Source: Providencia huaxiensis (GTDB lineage: Bacteria; Pseudomonadota; Gammaproteobacteria; Enterobacterales; Enterobacteriaceae). From it: DNA of 32,787 nt. The translations under genes were made by a program, and so were the position numbers. This document shows positions 8,459-15,950 of this stretch, piece by piece (positions within the stretch are counted from its first letter, which is position 1; every line of letters starts with the position of its first letter). The stretch spans positions 1 through 32,787 of the forward strand of contig NZ_CP031118.1 of assembly GCF_002843235.3 (NCBI RefSeq). The letters are read 5' to 3'. Below the pieces are notes generated by a model. That model was not told the DNA's origin, did no database searches, and was given only the letters and a program-made list of their open reading frames with translations.

Positions 8459-9037
8459 ATGTCTAAAATAGCGGTTGGTTTCTTTTCTTTATTATTGTCT
8501 TTTTCACTATCAGCTAAAACTTTAGTCATTGGTGATAGCCTAGCCTATTCTTTAGCGGAAAGTGTAAAAAAAATTATCCCCGTTGATGGGTATTATCTTG
8601 AAAATAGCGGATTGAGTGACAATAGCCCTTTAAATTGGAATGAGTACATCAAAACAATCCCTGTAAATAACTATGATTCTGTTATTATTTCTTTGGGTGC
8701 TAACGATGCTATTTCGGATAAAAACATTGATGAATACCAACAAAAATCACTTGGTTTCATAAAAGAAATCAGCAACTTAAATGATAGCGCATTGGTTACA
8801 TGGGTTTTACCGCCAGTAATGAAGAATCAAACAACAGAAAATGGATTGGTTAACGTAAGAATTGCTATAAATAACGCCTGTAACGCATCAGGGATCACTT
8901 GCTTGAAAGTAGGTGATGTTATAGGTGATTTCTATTCTGATACGCTTAACGGTGCTCAAATTCGCTCTAGTGATGGTATTCACTATACTGCAAAAGGTGC
9001 TGATTTGATTGTTAGTGAATTGATGAAAATTAATTAG
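8459..9037 (+). CDS. Secreted SGNH/GDSL-type hydrolase
   Basis: This is a 192-residue protein with a signal peptide (about residues 1-19, SLSA-K). The SGNH blocks are visible: the nucleophile S27 in VIGDSLAYS (block I), N82 in SLGANDA (block III), and D172 and H175 in SSDGIHYT (block V). The oxyanion-hole glycine of block II is probably in LENSGLS. Such enzymes are serine esterases or deacylases. A periplasmic substrate, possibly a peptidoglycan or lipid acyl group, is an inference. The AAAAGGAA ribosome-binding site is strong. An enzyme of this kind is unusual cargo beside small membrane proteins on a conjugative backbone. Confidence 0.82.
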   Translation: MSKIAVGFFSLLLSFSLSAKTLVIGDSLAYSLAESVKKIIPVDGYYLENSGLSDNSPLNWNEYIKTIPVNNYDSVIISLGANDAISDKNIDEYQQKSLGFIKEISNLNDSALVTWVLPPVMKNQTTENGLVNVRIAINNACNASGITCLKVGDVIGDFYSDTLNGAQIRSSDGIHYTAKGADLIVSELMKIN

Positions 9038-9086
9038 TTTTGTATGTTGCGTTAAATTGACAATTCCATAAGACATGAGGTTACAC

Positions 9087-9296
9087 ATGAGTTCAAATAA
9101 AAGAACATCAATGGCTATAACAGCGGAAAGAAGAAATAAAATAGAAGCTATTGCAAGAATCAAAAGTTTGCGTGGTGATAAAATTTATTTATGGACTGAT
9201 ATTGTTAACGAAATCATTGATGATTACATAGCAAAAAATGAAGGTGAAATGGATAAAATAATGAATTTAATTAATGACCTCGATTTTGATAAGTAG
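9087..9296 (+). CDS. Small ribbon-helix-helix-like DNA-binding protein
   Basis: This 69-residue protein begins KRTSMAITAERRNKIEAIA and continues with WTDIVNEIIDDYIAK. That pattern is strand, helix, turn, helix, as in CopG/Arc-type proteins, with a somewhat long inter-helix loop. The start at 9087 follows the ATGAGGTTA leader also seen at 2274 and 7247. Its stop lies 11 bases before the start chosen for the next gene, so the two form a pair. An antitoxin-like or autoregulatory role is possible but unproven. Confidence 0.55.
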   Translation: MSSNKRTSMAITAERRNKIEAIARIKSLRGDKIYLWTDIVNEIIDDYIAKNEGEMDKIMNLINDLDFDK

Positions 9297-9306
9297 GTGG
9301 TATATT

Positions 9307-9816
9307 TTGATTGCTATTTCTGTATTTTTGATTGTTGTTTTGATGATTTCTGGTTATTTGTTTTTTTTGTATTTTAAAAAGGATAAAGATTTAATCCATG
9401 AAAAATCACAAGGCATTCCAGAAGATGCTTATGTTAATAAAAACCCCTTAACTAAGGCTGAGTTAAAAGCCTATTTGTTATTGAAAGAAAAAATAAAAAC
9501 AAATCATATTTTACTATCTCAAGTTAGACTAGCTGATTTGATTTCCGTTAACACAAAGAAATATAAACATAAATCAAGTGACTGGTATGTTTTTTTTAAT
9601 AAGATTAAAAGTAAACATTGTGATTTTTTAATCATAGATGAAATTACAGGAAATGTTATTATTGCAATAGAATTAGATGATTATACTCATAGAAATGAAA
9701 ATAGAATAAATAGAGATATTGAAGTTAACTATATTTTTTCTTGTATTGGCATAAATTTAATTAGGTGTAATGATGTTGATAAAATATGTGAGGATTTATC
9801 AACATCAGGGTACTAA
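9307..9816 (+). CDS. Membrane-anchored DUF2726 protein (restriction-endonuclease-like fold)
   Basis: This 169-residue protein has an N-terminal membrane helix (about 2-24) and a DUF2726-type domain. The motifs are LTKAELKAYLLL, LSQVRLADLI, CDFLIIDEITGNVIIAIELDD, then YTHR and GINLIRC. The D...ELD arrangement resembles the PD-(D/E)XK nuclease core. I choose a TTG start at 9307 because AGGTGG lies 6 bases upstream. A longer form from an ATG at 9274 would overlap the previous gene and has no ribosome-binding site. The role is unknown; nuclease activity is inferred from the fold only. Confidence 0.72.
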   Translation: MIAISVFLIVVLMISGYLFFLYFKKDKDLIHEKSQGIPEDAYVNKNPLTKAELKAYLLLKEKIKTNHILLSQVRLADLISVNTKKYKHKSSDWYVFFNKIKSKHCDFLIIDEITGNVIIAIELDDYTHRNENRINRDIEVNYIFSCIGINLIRCNDVDKICEDLSTSGY

Positions 9817-9817
9817 T

Positions 9818-9858
9818 AAAAAGAGTCACCATAGCGTTTGTTATGGTGACTCTTTATT
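9818..9858. terminator. Bidirectional terminator between converging operons
   Basis: A perfect 14-bp stem (9820-9833 with 9842-9855) and an 8-base loop lie between the stop at 9816 and the relaxase stop at 9859. T-runs follow on both strands, so it can end both the plus-strand accessory genes and the minus-strand mobilisation operon. Confidence 0.9.
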
Positions 9859-12800
9859 TTACATACTCATACCTTTATCTTGCTCTTTTTTGTTATTATT
9901 GGTTTGTTTATTTGTTTCTGGCTCAATATGTTTTTTCGCTTGAGCTACATTGTCCTCTAATTTTGCCCTTTCTGCTTTCATAGCTTTAAATTCATCAGGG
10001 CTAAATTCTTTGTTTTTAACACTGTTTTTAAATTCGTTTAATTTTTGCTCTGCATGTTTTAACGGTGTTTCTATCGTGGATGATTTAAGATTGTGAGTCT
10101 GAATATTAACAGGCTGTACGCTTCGCATATCAATTCCTTTTGTATCAATCCCCATACGTTGTAAGTCAGACTCTTTGACATTTTTCAATTCACTAACAAT
10201 TTTATCGTCTTGCTTAAAAGCCATATTAAACGATACGGATTTTTCGTAACCATCATCTTTTTGTGCAGGAACAACAATAAGTTTATTAAATTCTTTACCG
10301 TCAACAGTTGGTGTTGTAGCTGCCTGTTTTGGTTGTTCTGCTTTAGCCTGAACATTAAAGCCCTGCTCTTTCAGTTTAGCTTCGATGTTGTTTTTCGCTT
10401 GTTCTGGCATCGGAGAATATTTAGCCATTTGCTCTATTTCTTTCATAAATTGAGCATTTGGTGCGGTTTTCATTAATGCCTGAGCATATTCAGGGTTAGA
10501 TTCCACTTTACGCTGAATTTCGTAGGCACTAACTTTGTTGTTTTGAATTGCTTTCAGGTCTTGAGCTGCCATTGATTCCAGTTCGGACTTAGGCACATTA
10601 AAGTCCATAGCCTTAACTTTATTTTCAATGTTAATTCGTGCCTGTTCAGGGATTTGCGTAGGTTTTCCCATTAACTCGATACTTTGCATAGTGCTGTTAT
10701 CAGTTCCTAATGATTTCAGAGCATTAGCATATTCTGGGCTATGCTGAGATTTGAACATGATTTCATAAGCAGTGATTTTATTCTGCTCATACGCTCGTAC
10801 ATCGTTATGAGCCATTTCAGTGACTGGATTATCGGATTTAGGCTGAATGCCCGCCTGTTCTGGGGCTTTTTGTTGCTCTGGTTTTTCAACCTGTTCAACC
10901 GCCTGTTTTAACTGGCTAGGGGAAACAGGATCAGGGTTTTTCTCAACGGCGGCTTTGAGTTTTTCAGTATCAGGTTTAGCCTGAACGTCTGCCTGTTCAG
11001 GGGCTTTTTGCTCTGCGGTTATGCCTTTTGTTATGGTTGCTTGTTCCTGCTGTGCCGGTTGTTTCATTTTTTCAACATGATCAAGCATCATTTGGTGGTA
11101 TTTGTCAGGTGTTAGGATGATATTCATGCCCTTTTCTGCTGCGGTAATCGCTGCGGTCATTTTGAATTGTTCACTGCCTGATAATTGTAGCTTTCCTCCG
11201 AATTTTTTCTCTGCATACTCTAAGGCAAGAGCTATTTTTTCTTTTCCTTGTGTATCAGGAACATGCAAGTGACTTCCTTTATCAGTGAATACCTCTTTTT
11301 GGGTCTTTTTGTCTGTGTAAGTGATTTCTTTCTCTTTTTTACTGCAAACAAGGTCGGTTAATTTAACCCCTTTATCAATATCAGATTGATATTGTTGAAG
11401 AACTTTCTTTTTTTCCATTGATTTTGTAAATGATACATCTCTGTCTGCATTATATATTTCAGCCATATTTCTATCCTCTTTTGGAGTTGTAGCTCGAATT
11501 TCATTAGCAACAATTTGTTTAGCTGCCGTGATGGTATTAAGTTTTTCTGATGCTTTTAAATAATTAAACATGGCAAAGCCACGCTCTACTTCTCTTTTAT
11601 CTGTGTCTTTAATGCGGTTAATTTTAAATAGATCCCGTTGGTACTCTCGGTTTATTTGCTTTAACTCATGATAGTGCATTTTCTTTATAAGATTATCTGT
11701 TCTATTTGCTGATCGTTCATCCGTTTTTGAAAGATTGGTGTTTTTATTAAATTTAGTGTTGTTTAACTGTCCGTTATAGACTTCTATTAAATTTTCTTTT
11801 GCTTCTTTCCAATCTATTTTTAAATGCTTAGTTAAAAAATCACTGGCATTAAGATTTGTTTTCCCTACATTAAATCTTGGGCTACCATCTTTAGCAAAAG
11901 TAATAACATGGTCGTTTGGGTTTATTTTATATTTATCAGCACAAAACGCTAAAAAACGGTCAGGGTTTATTTTTGTTCGGATTTCTTTCATAACCTGTAA
12001 ATCATTATTATCAGGTTTATGTGTGATCTCTTTTTGTTCTTGTTTTAAATTACTGTTTATTCCTCTTGTATTATCCTGTGTCCATCGCATTGAGCTACTA
12101 TCATGTTGTCTTGTTTGTCGTACTTCTGCCATATCACGGCTGTTAGATGCGAACAATACAGTGTCAGATTGCTTGGTTTGTTGTCCTCTAAATCCCTGTA
12201 GCTCGTAAACCATGTGGCGTTCTTGCAACGATGGCAATCGCTCGGGCGTAAGTCGGGCATTAGGTTGTTCTCGACTAACTTTAAAACCTCGCTCAATAAG
12301 TCCTCTTGCGGATAAAGTTCTGTCACGTTCTTGATTTCTATCGTCTGTGAGATTGTATCTGTCATTGTATTTATCCTTGATTTGGTTCAAAACCTGTACT
12401 TTCTGGTCGTCAGATAACGCCTTATATGTATCACGGTTTTTTTTACTTGACGGGTAAATGTGTTTGATCTCATGGCTAGTTTTTTCTAGCCATTGCGTTA
12501 AATTCTTTTCAATTTCTTTTGGTGTTGGTTTGACAAGGGGTAGTTCCCGTTTTGTTATATACTGTTCTGAAAACAACGGGCTTTTTAATCGAGTAAACTT
12601 ATCATTATCAGGTAACTTGACCGCGTGATATTGATTTTCTTTACCTTTATTGTAGGTTTTCACTTCACCATAACGGGCTAAGTTGTCTAAAAAATCTTTT
12701 TCTGTTCTGATATTTTTAGAATCAAGATCATTAAAGATTTCTTTTTTAATGGTGTTTTCTCTACCCTTAAAAAAATCGCCTTTATAACGTGATAAAACAT

Positions 12801-13362
12801 TTGCATGATTGTTATCACTAACTCTTATGCTATCTTTAGGGCTGATTAAATTGTATTTATTGTTAATGTGTTCTTGAATTGAATCCATTAATTTGATTGA
12901 GTTAGATTTTGTTACATCACCTCTTGGATTTAATGATTTTTGAGTAACTAAATTAGTTCTTGGAATTACAATATGAATATGAGGTTTACGTTCTATTACC
13001 TCCCCTGTTTTTTCATCCGTTATATTTTTAATTTTAGGTAAATGAGCTTCGGCATAAAAACAATATTCATCTGTATGATAAGCGTTCATCAAAAGGTTTT
13101 TATATTCTTCTGTTACTGCTTGCAAAGTTTCTTTTGAAATTTCATTTTCAGCAAAAGATAAAGTGATGTGCATGTAACGCTCTTGCCCTTTATCCTCTAT
13201 ACTGTTTATTGTATTTTCAAGGTGATCAATATTACCATCTAGGATAATCCTGTTATCCAGATCATCCCGTCCGAACTCTCTACCTTGCTTTAAACCATTT
13301 TCAAGGTATTCACGGATTCCACTGTTACCGCCATTAATCCTTGCTAACATGATCAAGCCCAT
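9859..13362 (-). CDS. Relaxase with C-terminal LPD7 domain and internal duplication
   Basis: This 1167-residue protein would nick one strand at oriT, attach to the 5' end and pilot it through the channel. The N-terminus has a candidate catalytic Tyr19 in GGNSGIREYLENG and a metal-binding triad: H107 (EAHLP) with H128 and H130 in PHIHIVIPR. The motif order resembles MOBP-type relaxases, but I cannot fix the subclass. A variable linker (about 330-440) also encodes another gene in a second frame. A helical region and an LPD7-like domain follow, with FTDKGSHLHVPDTQGKEK and LSGSEQFKMTAAIT. Next comes a Pro/Gln/Glu-rich stretch with two similar units of about 75 residues. The start may be 13362 or the ATG at 13350; either overlaps the MobC-like gene. 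Confidence 0.88.
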   Translation of the reverse strand: MGLIMLARINGGNSGIREYLENGLKQGREFGRDDLDNRIILDGNIDHLENTINSIEDKGQERYMHITLSFAENEISKETLQAVTEEYKNLLMNAYHTDEYCFYAEAHLPKIKNITDEKTGEVIERKPHIHIVIPRTNLVTQKSLNPRGDVTKSNSIKLMDSIQEHINNKYNLISPKDSIRVSDNNHANVLSRYKGDFFKGRENTIKKEIFNDLDSKNIRTEKDFLDNLARYGEVKTYNKGKENQYHAVKLPDNDKFTRLKSPLFSEQYITKRELPLVKPTPKEIEKNLTQWLEKTSHEIKHIYPSSKKNRDTYKALSDDQKVQVLNQIKDKYNDRYNLTDDRNQERDRTLSARGLIERGFKVSREQPNARLTPERLPSLQERHMVYELQGFRGQQTKQSDTVLFASNSRDMAEVRQTRQHDSSSMRWTQDNTRGINSNLKQEQKEITHKPDNNDLQVMKEIRTKINPDRFLAFCADKYKINPNDHVITFAKDGSPRFNVGKTNLNASDFLTKHLKIDWKEAKENLIEVYNGQLNNTKFNKNTNLSKTDERSANRTDNLIKKMHYHELKQINREYQRDLFKINRIKDTDKREVERGFAMFNYLKASEKLNTITAAKQIVANEIRATTPKEDRNMAEIYNADRDVSFTKSMEKKKVLQQYQSDIDKGVKLTDLVCSKKEKEITYTDKKTQKEVFTDKGSHLHVPDTQGKEKIALALEYAEKKFGGKLQLSGSEQFKMTAAITAAEKGMNIILTPDKYHQMMLDHVEKMKQPAQQEQATITKGITAEQKAPEQADVQAKPDTEKLKAAVEKNPDPVSPSQLKQAVEQVEKPEQQKAPEQAGIQPKSDNPVTEMAHNDVRAYEQNKITAYEIMFKSQHSPEYANALKSLGTDNSTMQSIELMGKPTQIPEQARINIENKVKAMDFNVPKSELESMAAQDLKAIQNNKVSAYEIQRKVESNPEYAQALMKTAPNAQFMKEIEQMAKYSPMPEQAKNNIEAKLKEQGFNVQAKAEQPKQAATTPTVDGKEFNKLIVVPAQKDDGYEKSVSFNMAFKQDDKIVSELKNVKESDLQRMGIDTKGIDMRSVQPVNIQTHNLKSSTIETPLKHAEQKLNEFKNSVKNKEFSPDEFKAMKAERAKLEDNVAQAKKHIEPETNKQTNNNKKEQDKGMSM
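12057..12365 (-). CDS. Small four-cysteine protein nested in the relaxase gene in another frame
   Basis: This 102-residue protein is encoded on the same strand as the relaxase but in a different frame, inside the relaxase's variable linker. AAGGA lies 8 bases before the ATG, better than the relaxase's own ribosome-binding site. The protein is not random-looking. It has C44-x2-C47, an aromatic NATWF, C71 in LTLYCSHL, and C93 in AQCDG, which suggests a zinc site. From memory, small plasmid transfer proteins with the pattern CxxCxxAxW...C...CDG exist, but I cannot name one with certainty. It may be a relaxase partner or regulator. This is the only out-of-frame reading I accept inside a large gene. 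Confidence 0.68.
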   Translation of the reverse strand: MTDTISQTIEIKNVTELYPQEDLLSEVLKLVENNLMPDLRPSDCHRCKNATWFTSYRDLEDNKPSNLTLYCSHLTAVIWQKYDKQDNMIVAQCDGHRIIQEE

Positions 13363-13690
13363 TTAGCAGGTTATCACTAATACGGTTCAAAGCATTAAGG
13401 CAAAGTAAAGCCTGATGCTCGGTTATCGTTCCTGATTTTGCAAGCGTGTTAAACTGCTTGGCAATTTGATTCATGTTATTACTCGTTTTATTGAAAAGCC
13501 TGATTAGCTCAAGGTATTGTCTATCCCTCTTTTTGTTATGAATTTCTGGGTTAAGTTTAGCCGTTAACTGCAATCTGAAAAATTCAGATTTACTCTGCCC
13601 TAATGCCTCCATAGCCTGTTTAAACGGCTCATACTCTGCATCCGTCAACCTTAATGTAACATGATTACTCCTGTTTTCTTTTTCTTTCAT
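13334..13690 (-). CDS. MobC-like relaxosome accessory protein
   Basis: This 118-residue protein starts with a ribbon-helix-helix (HVTLRLTDAEYEPFKQAMEALGQSKSEFFRLQL, read in two parts: strand then helices). A helical C-terminal half with KTSNNMNQIAKQFNTLAKSG is typical of MobC/NikA-type proteins, which bind oriT beside the nick and help the relaxase. It is the first gene of the minus-strand mobilisation operon, directly next to the oriT hairpins, and overlaps the relaxase start by 29 bases (17 if the second ATG is used). Palindromes just upstream probably allow autoregulation. Confidence 0.82.
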   Translation of the reverse strand: MKEKENRSNHVTLRLTDAEYEPFKQAMEALGQSKSEFFRLQLTAKLNPEIHNKKRDRQYLELIRLFNKTSNNMNQIAKQFNTLAKSGTITEHQALLCLNALNRISDNLLNGLDHVSKD

Positions 13691-13712
13691 AGGCTCGTAG
13701 AGACTCCATTTA

Positions 13713-13765
13713 CATGATTAAAACCATGATTTAATCATGGGGGTTTAAAGGGGAACTCCCCTTTA
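13713..13765. promoter_or_regulatory. Two perfect inverted repeats upstream of the mobilisation operon
   Basis: A 10-bp inverted repeat (13713-13722 with 13730-13739, catgattaaa) is followed by an 8-bp one (13746-13753 with 13758-13765, taaagggg). They lie between the start of the MobC-like gene and the larger oriT hairpin. The first also resembles a MobC or relaxase operator over the minus-strand promoter; TAATCATG-type -10 sequence is present inside it. Confidence 0.6.
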
Positions 13766-13814
13766 GCACACGATTGTAGCAAAACTTTAGTTTTGTGTAC
13801 AATCGGTCTCGTGC
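13766..13814. other. Probable origin of transfer (oriT) hairpin
   Basis: A 49-base imperfect hairpin is built of three nested arms: gcac/gtgc at the ends, cgattgta/tacaatcg (13771-13778 with 13798-13805), and caaaac/gttttg (13780-13785 with 13790-13795), with loop ttta. It sits in the only large gap between divergent genes, beside the MobC-like and relaxase genes. This is where oriT lies in related plasmids. I cannot place the nick: no known consensus is evident. Alternatively it could be a strong transcription block. Confidence 0.65.
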
Positions 13815-13843
13815 CTTAGTAATATTTGATGAGTAATTTAAAA

Positions 13844-13966
13844 CGGCAATAATACGCTAATAAACCGACAAAACAACGGCAATAAAACGGCATTAAATGG
13901 ATAAAAACAAAGAAAAGCGGCACATATACGACAATTTAACGGCAAATATACGACAATTTAACGGCA
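13844..13966. repeat. Six phased CGGCA repeats, candidate partition or autoregulatory site
   Basis: CGGCA occurs at 13844, 13877, 13888, 13918, 13940 and 13962, nearly always preceded by AA or AAA. The spacings are 33, 11, 30, 22 and 22 bases, all close to whole helical turns, so the sites face one side of the DNA. The last two lie in a perfect 22-bp direct repeat (atatacgacaatttaacggc). They end just before the promoter of the operon at 14025. In R388, StbA binds direct repeats at the same place; a matching role here is an inference. Confidence 0.7.
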
Positions 13967-13973
13967 AAAACCA

Positions 13974-14019
13974 TTGACACTTAGAAAAATTTGATTATGA
14001 TGTTATTTCACATAAGGAG
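13974..14019 (+). promoter_or_regulatory. Promoter and ribosome-binding site of the stb-like operon
   Basis: TTGACA (13974-13979) and TATGAT (13996-14001) are 16 bases apart, a near-consensus sigma-70 promoter. AAGGAG (14014-14019) lies 5 bases before the ATG at 14025. The phased CGGCA repeats end 7 bases upstream of the -35, so a protein bound there could control it. Confidence 0.75.
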
Positions 14020-14024
14020 TCGGT

Positions 14025-14546
14025 ATGGATGATTTAAAAGAGATATGTAATTCATGGTTGTTAGAGCTTTATAGTTCTAGACAATCATGGGTAGACCATC
14101 ACTACCAAAAATTTATAGATTTAAAAGAAATTCATGGTTGGGATGTTGTTGTTAAACATATAAACCAATACACAAGCATGGAATTGACAAAAAAAGCATT
14201 TTTAGATGATATTTACAGATCTAAAAAGAAATTAACAAAAAAAGGCAACTTTCAAGAAAAACCACAAATAAACAATAAAACCCTAATCCCCACACCAAAT
14301 GAACAAAGTTTAAAGATGGTTAGTGGTGATAGTAACAGCAAATACCCTAAAGAATTTGATGATTACCCACAATTAACGTTATCATCAAAAATAGCTTTGC
14401 ATAAGCATAATCTAGGAGTGGCAAATTTTGAAGAAATTGGTATAAGTAATGTTTTTGATCAAAACACTGCCAACATGAAAGTAAAAGAATACATCAAAAA
14501 ACTGAATGAAGCCATTAAAGCCGAAGAATTGAAAAAACATCAATAG
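14025..14546 (+). CDS. First gene of oriT-proximal operon, unknown (position of StbA)
   Basis: This is a 173-residue protein I do not recognise. The N-terminal 70 residues are helical with many aromatic residues (SWLLELYSSRQSWVDHHYQKF) and end in a lysine-rich stretch. A polar, probably disordered linker rich in Asn, Lys, Pro and Ser covers about 70-110. The C-terminal part (NVFDQNTANMKVKEYIKKLNEAIKAEELKK) is a charged helix. In R388-like plasmids this position holds stbA, whose product binds repeats upstream. I see no certain DNA-binding motif, so StbA-like is a positional guess only. Confidence 0.66.
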   Translation: MDDLKEICNSWLLELYSSRQSWVDHHYQKFIDLKEIHGWDVVVKHINQYTSMELTKKAFLDDIYRSKKKLTKKGNFQEKPQINNKTLIPTPNEQSLKMVSGDSNSKYPKEFDDYPQLTLSSKIALHKHNLGVANFEEIGISNVFDQNTANMKVKEYIKKLNEAIKAEELKKHQ

Positions 14547-14555
14547 GAATTTAAA

Positions 14556-15269
14556 ATGAAAATAGCAATTGTAAATAATAGTGGTAACGTGGGTAAATCT
14601 ACTCTTTGTCAATACATGTTTGTACCTAACATGCCTAATGCCGAAGTTATTAGGGTTGAATCTATTAATAATGATGGTGATAGTGAGGGGGAAAAATTAA
14701 AAGCCCACGCCTTTGTGAAGATTTTTGATAAAATCATGGGTGGTGATGAAATATTAGTTGATGTTGGTTCATCTAATATTGAAGTGTTTATGGAAAAAAT
14801 GACGCATGAGTTTGAGGGTAGTCACATGTTTATTGATTACTTCCTCATTCCTTTAACACCTGATGAAAAACAACAAATAGATACAATCAATATGATAGTT
14901 TCTTTAATTGATTTAGGTGTTGATTCAGATAAAATAAAAATAATTTTCAACAAAACAGACAAAAAGAAAACGCTAGAAGAACAATTCTCTATTTTATTTA
15001 ACGATGAACAACTTCATGATTTAGATTTTACCATTGACAAAAATCAACCATCAGTAAGTTTAACTGAAATATTTAAAACAATCGCAGCAGCAGGTTATAA
15101 CTATAAAGATATATCTATATTATCTATGGATAAACTAAAAGAAAATCTAAAAACTGAAAATGATAAAGAAGAAAAGAAAAAAATACAACTACTGATGTTT
15201 TATAAAATGGGTGTTGATTCATTTAATAAAAACCTTTCAATCGTGTATAAATATCTTAATCTTAATTAA
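14556..15269 (+). CDS. StbB/ParA-like ATPase
   Basis: This 237-residue P-loop ATPase starts MKIAIVNNSGNVGKSTL, where residues 9-16 (SGNVGKST) form a ParA/MinD-type Walker A. EILVDVGSSNIEVF corresponds to the ParA switch/Walker B region, and IKIIFNKTDKKK looks like the NKxD-type base-recognition strand. The start resembles StbB of R388/IncN-type plasmids, and its place beside oriT fits. StbB-type proteins affect plasmid inheritance and conjugation. A signature lysine before the glycine (KGG) is not seen; here it is NSG. It follows the first gene after 9 bases. Confidence 0.8.
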   Translation: MKIAIVNNSGNVGKSTLCQYMFVPNMPNAEVIRVESINNDGDSEGEKLKAHAFVKIFDKIMGGDEILVDVGSSNIEVFMEKMTHEFEGSHMFIDYFLIPLTPDEKQQIDTINMIVSLIDLGVDSDKIKIIFNKTDKKKTLEEQFSILFNDEQLHDLDFTIDKNQPSVSLTEIFKTIAAAGYNYKDISILSMDKLKENLKTENDKEEKKKIQLLMFYKMGVDSFNKNLSIVYKYLNLN

Positions 15270-15316
15270 TCAAAATGGCGGGTTATACCGCCATTCTCCA
15301 TAAAAGGATAGAGACA

Positions 15317-15931
15317 ATGGAAGAAAAGCAAGATTTACAAGACACTATTAAAGCGTTGAAAGCTCTTGAGGGTAACGCTGAATTGCGCGGTTATGCTATG
15401 GGGCAATTACTTGAGTCTTATATGGATATTGAAGAAACATTTAAAAAAATATCCAATACTGTAGATGAAAAAATTCAAGCGCAAATAGAAGAATCCATAA
15501 ATGCCTTATCAGAGAAAGTTACATTAATAAGAGATACAATTAAAGAACTACCCTCTGATTTAGATCAGCAAGTTGCATCAATGCTTAATGTTGTTCAAAC
15601 TTCACACGATACAACTATGGCTGATATAAACCTCCTGCAAGAACGTGTAAACATAGCTAACGGAATGGCACTTAGTACCATTAGCGAAGCTATGCTAAAC
15701 GCTTCACATGCCTTTGAGAAAAGCCTGATTGAATCCAAAAACAAAGTTTTTGATGAAGCCATAAAAGAATTACATAATGTGACGGAAAAATACTCAAAAG
15801 AACACGACGAAATTAGTCGTAAACTTTCAACTGAAAATGCATCGACTAACAGACAAATGGCATGGGTTATCATTGGTGCTACGTTGGTGATTAATATTGT
15901 TGGTGTCGTATCAGCGTATTTATTTAATTGA
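15317..15931 (+). CDS. Tail-anchored coiled-coil protein (third gene of stb-like operon)
   Basis: This 204-residue protein is almost all helical with long coiled-coil stretches (about 10-170), ending in one membrane helix (about 181-202, MAWVIIGATLVINIVGVVSAYLF) at the extreme C-terminus. It would be tail-anchored in the inner membrane with the coiled coil in the cytoplasm. I start at 15317 because AAAGGA lies upstream. An earlier in-frame ATG at 15275 falls inside a perfect 8-bp hairpin (15274-15295) and has no ribosome-binding site. The arrangement suggests a membrane partner for the ATPase upstream. Confidence 0.72.
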   Translation: MEEKQDLQDTIKALKALEGNAELRGYAMGQLLESYMDIEETFKKISNTVDEKIQAQIEESINALSEKVTLIRDTIKELPSDLDQQVASMLNVVQTSHDTTMADINLLQERVNIANGMALSTISEAMLNASHAFEKSLIESKNKVFDEAIKELHNVTEKYSKEHDEISRKLSTENASTNRQMAWVIIGATLVINIVGVVSAYLFN

Positions 15932-15950
15932 TGAAGAAAGGATAATGCAA

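Noticed and set aside
9087..9296. Firm toxin-antitoxin call for the ribbon-helix-helix-like gene and its partner
   Set aside because: The partner is not a known toxin family; kept only as a finding.
10716..10898. Minus-strand frame of 60 codons in the relaxase C-terminal region
   Set aside because: Unlike the frame at 12057 it has no ribosome-binding site, and it looks like a shifted reading of the Gln/Lys-rich relaxase text.
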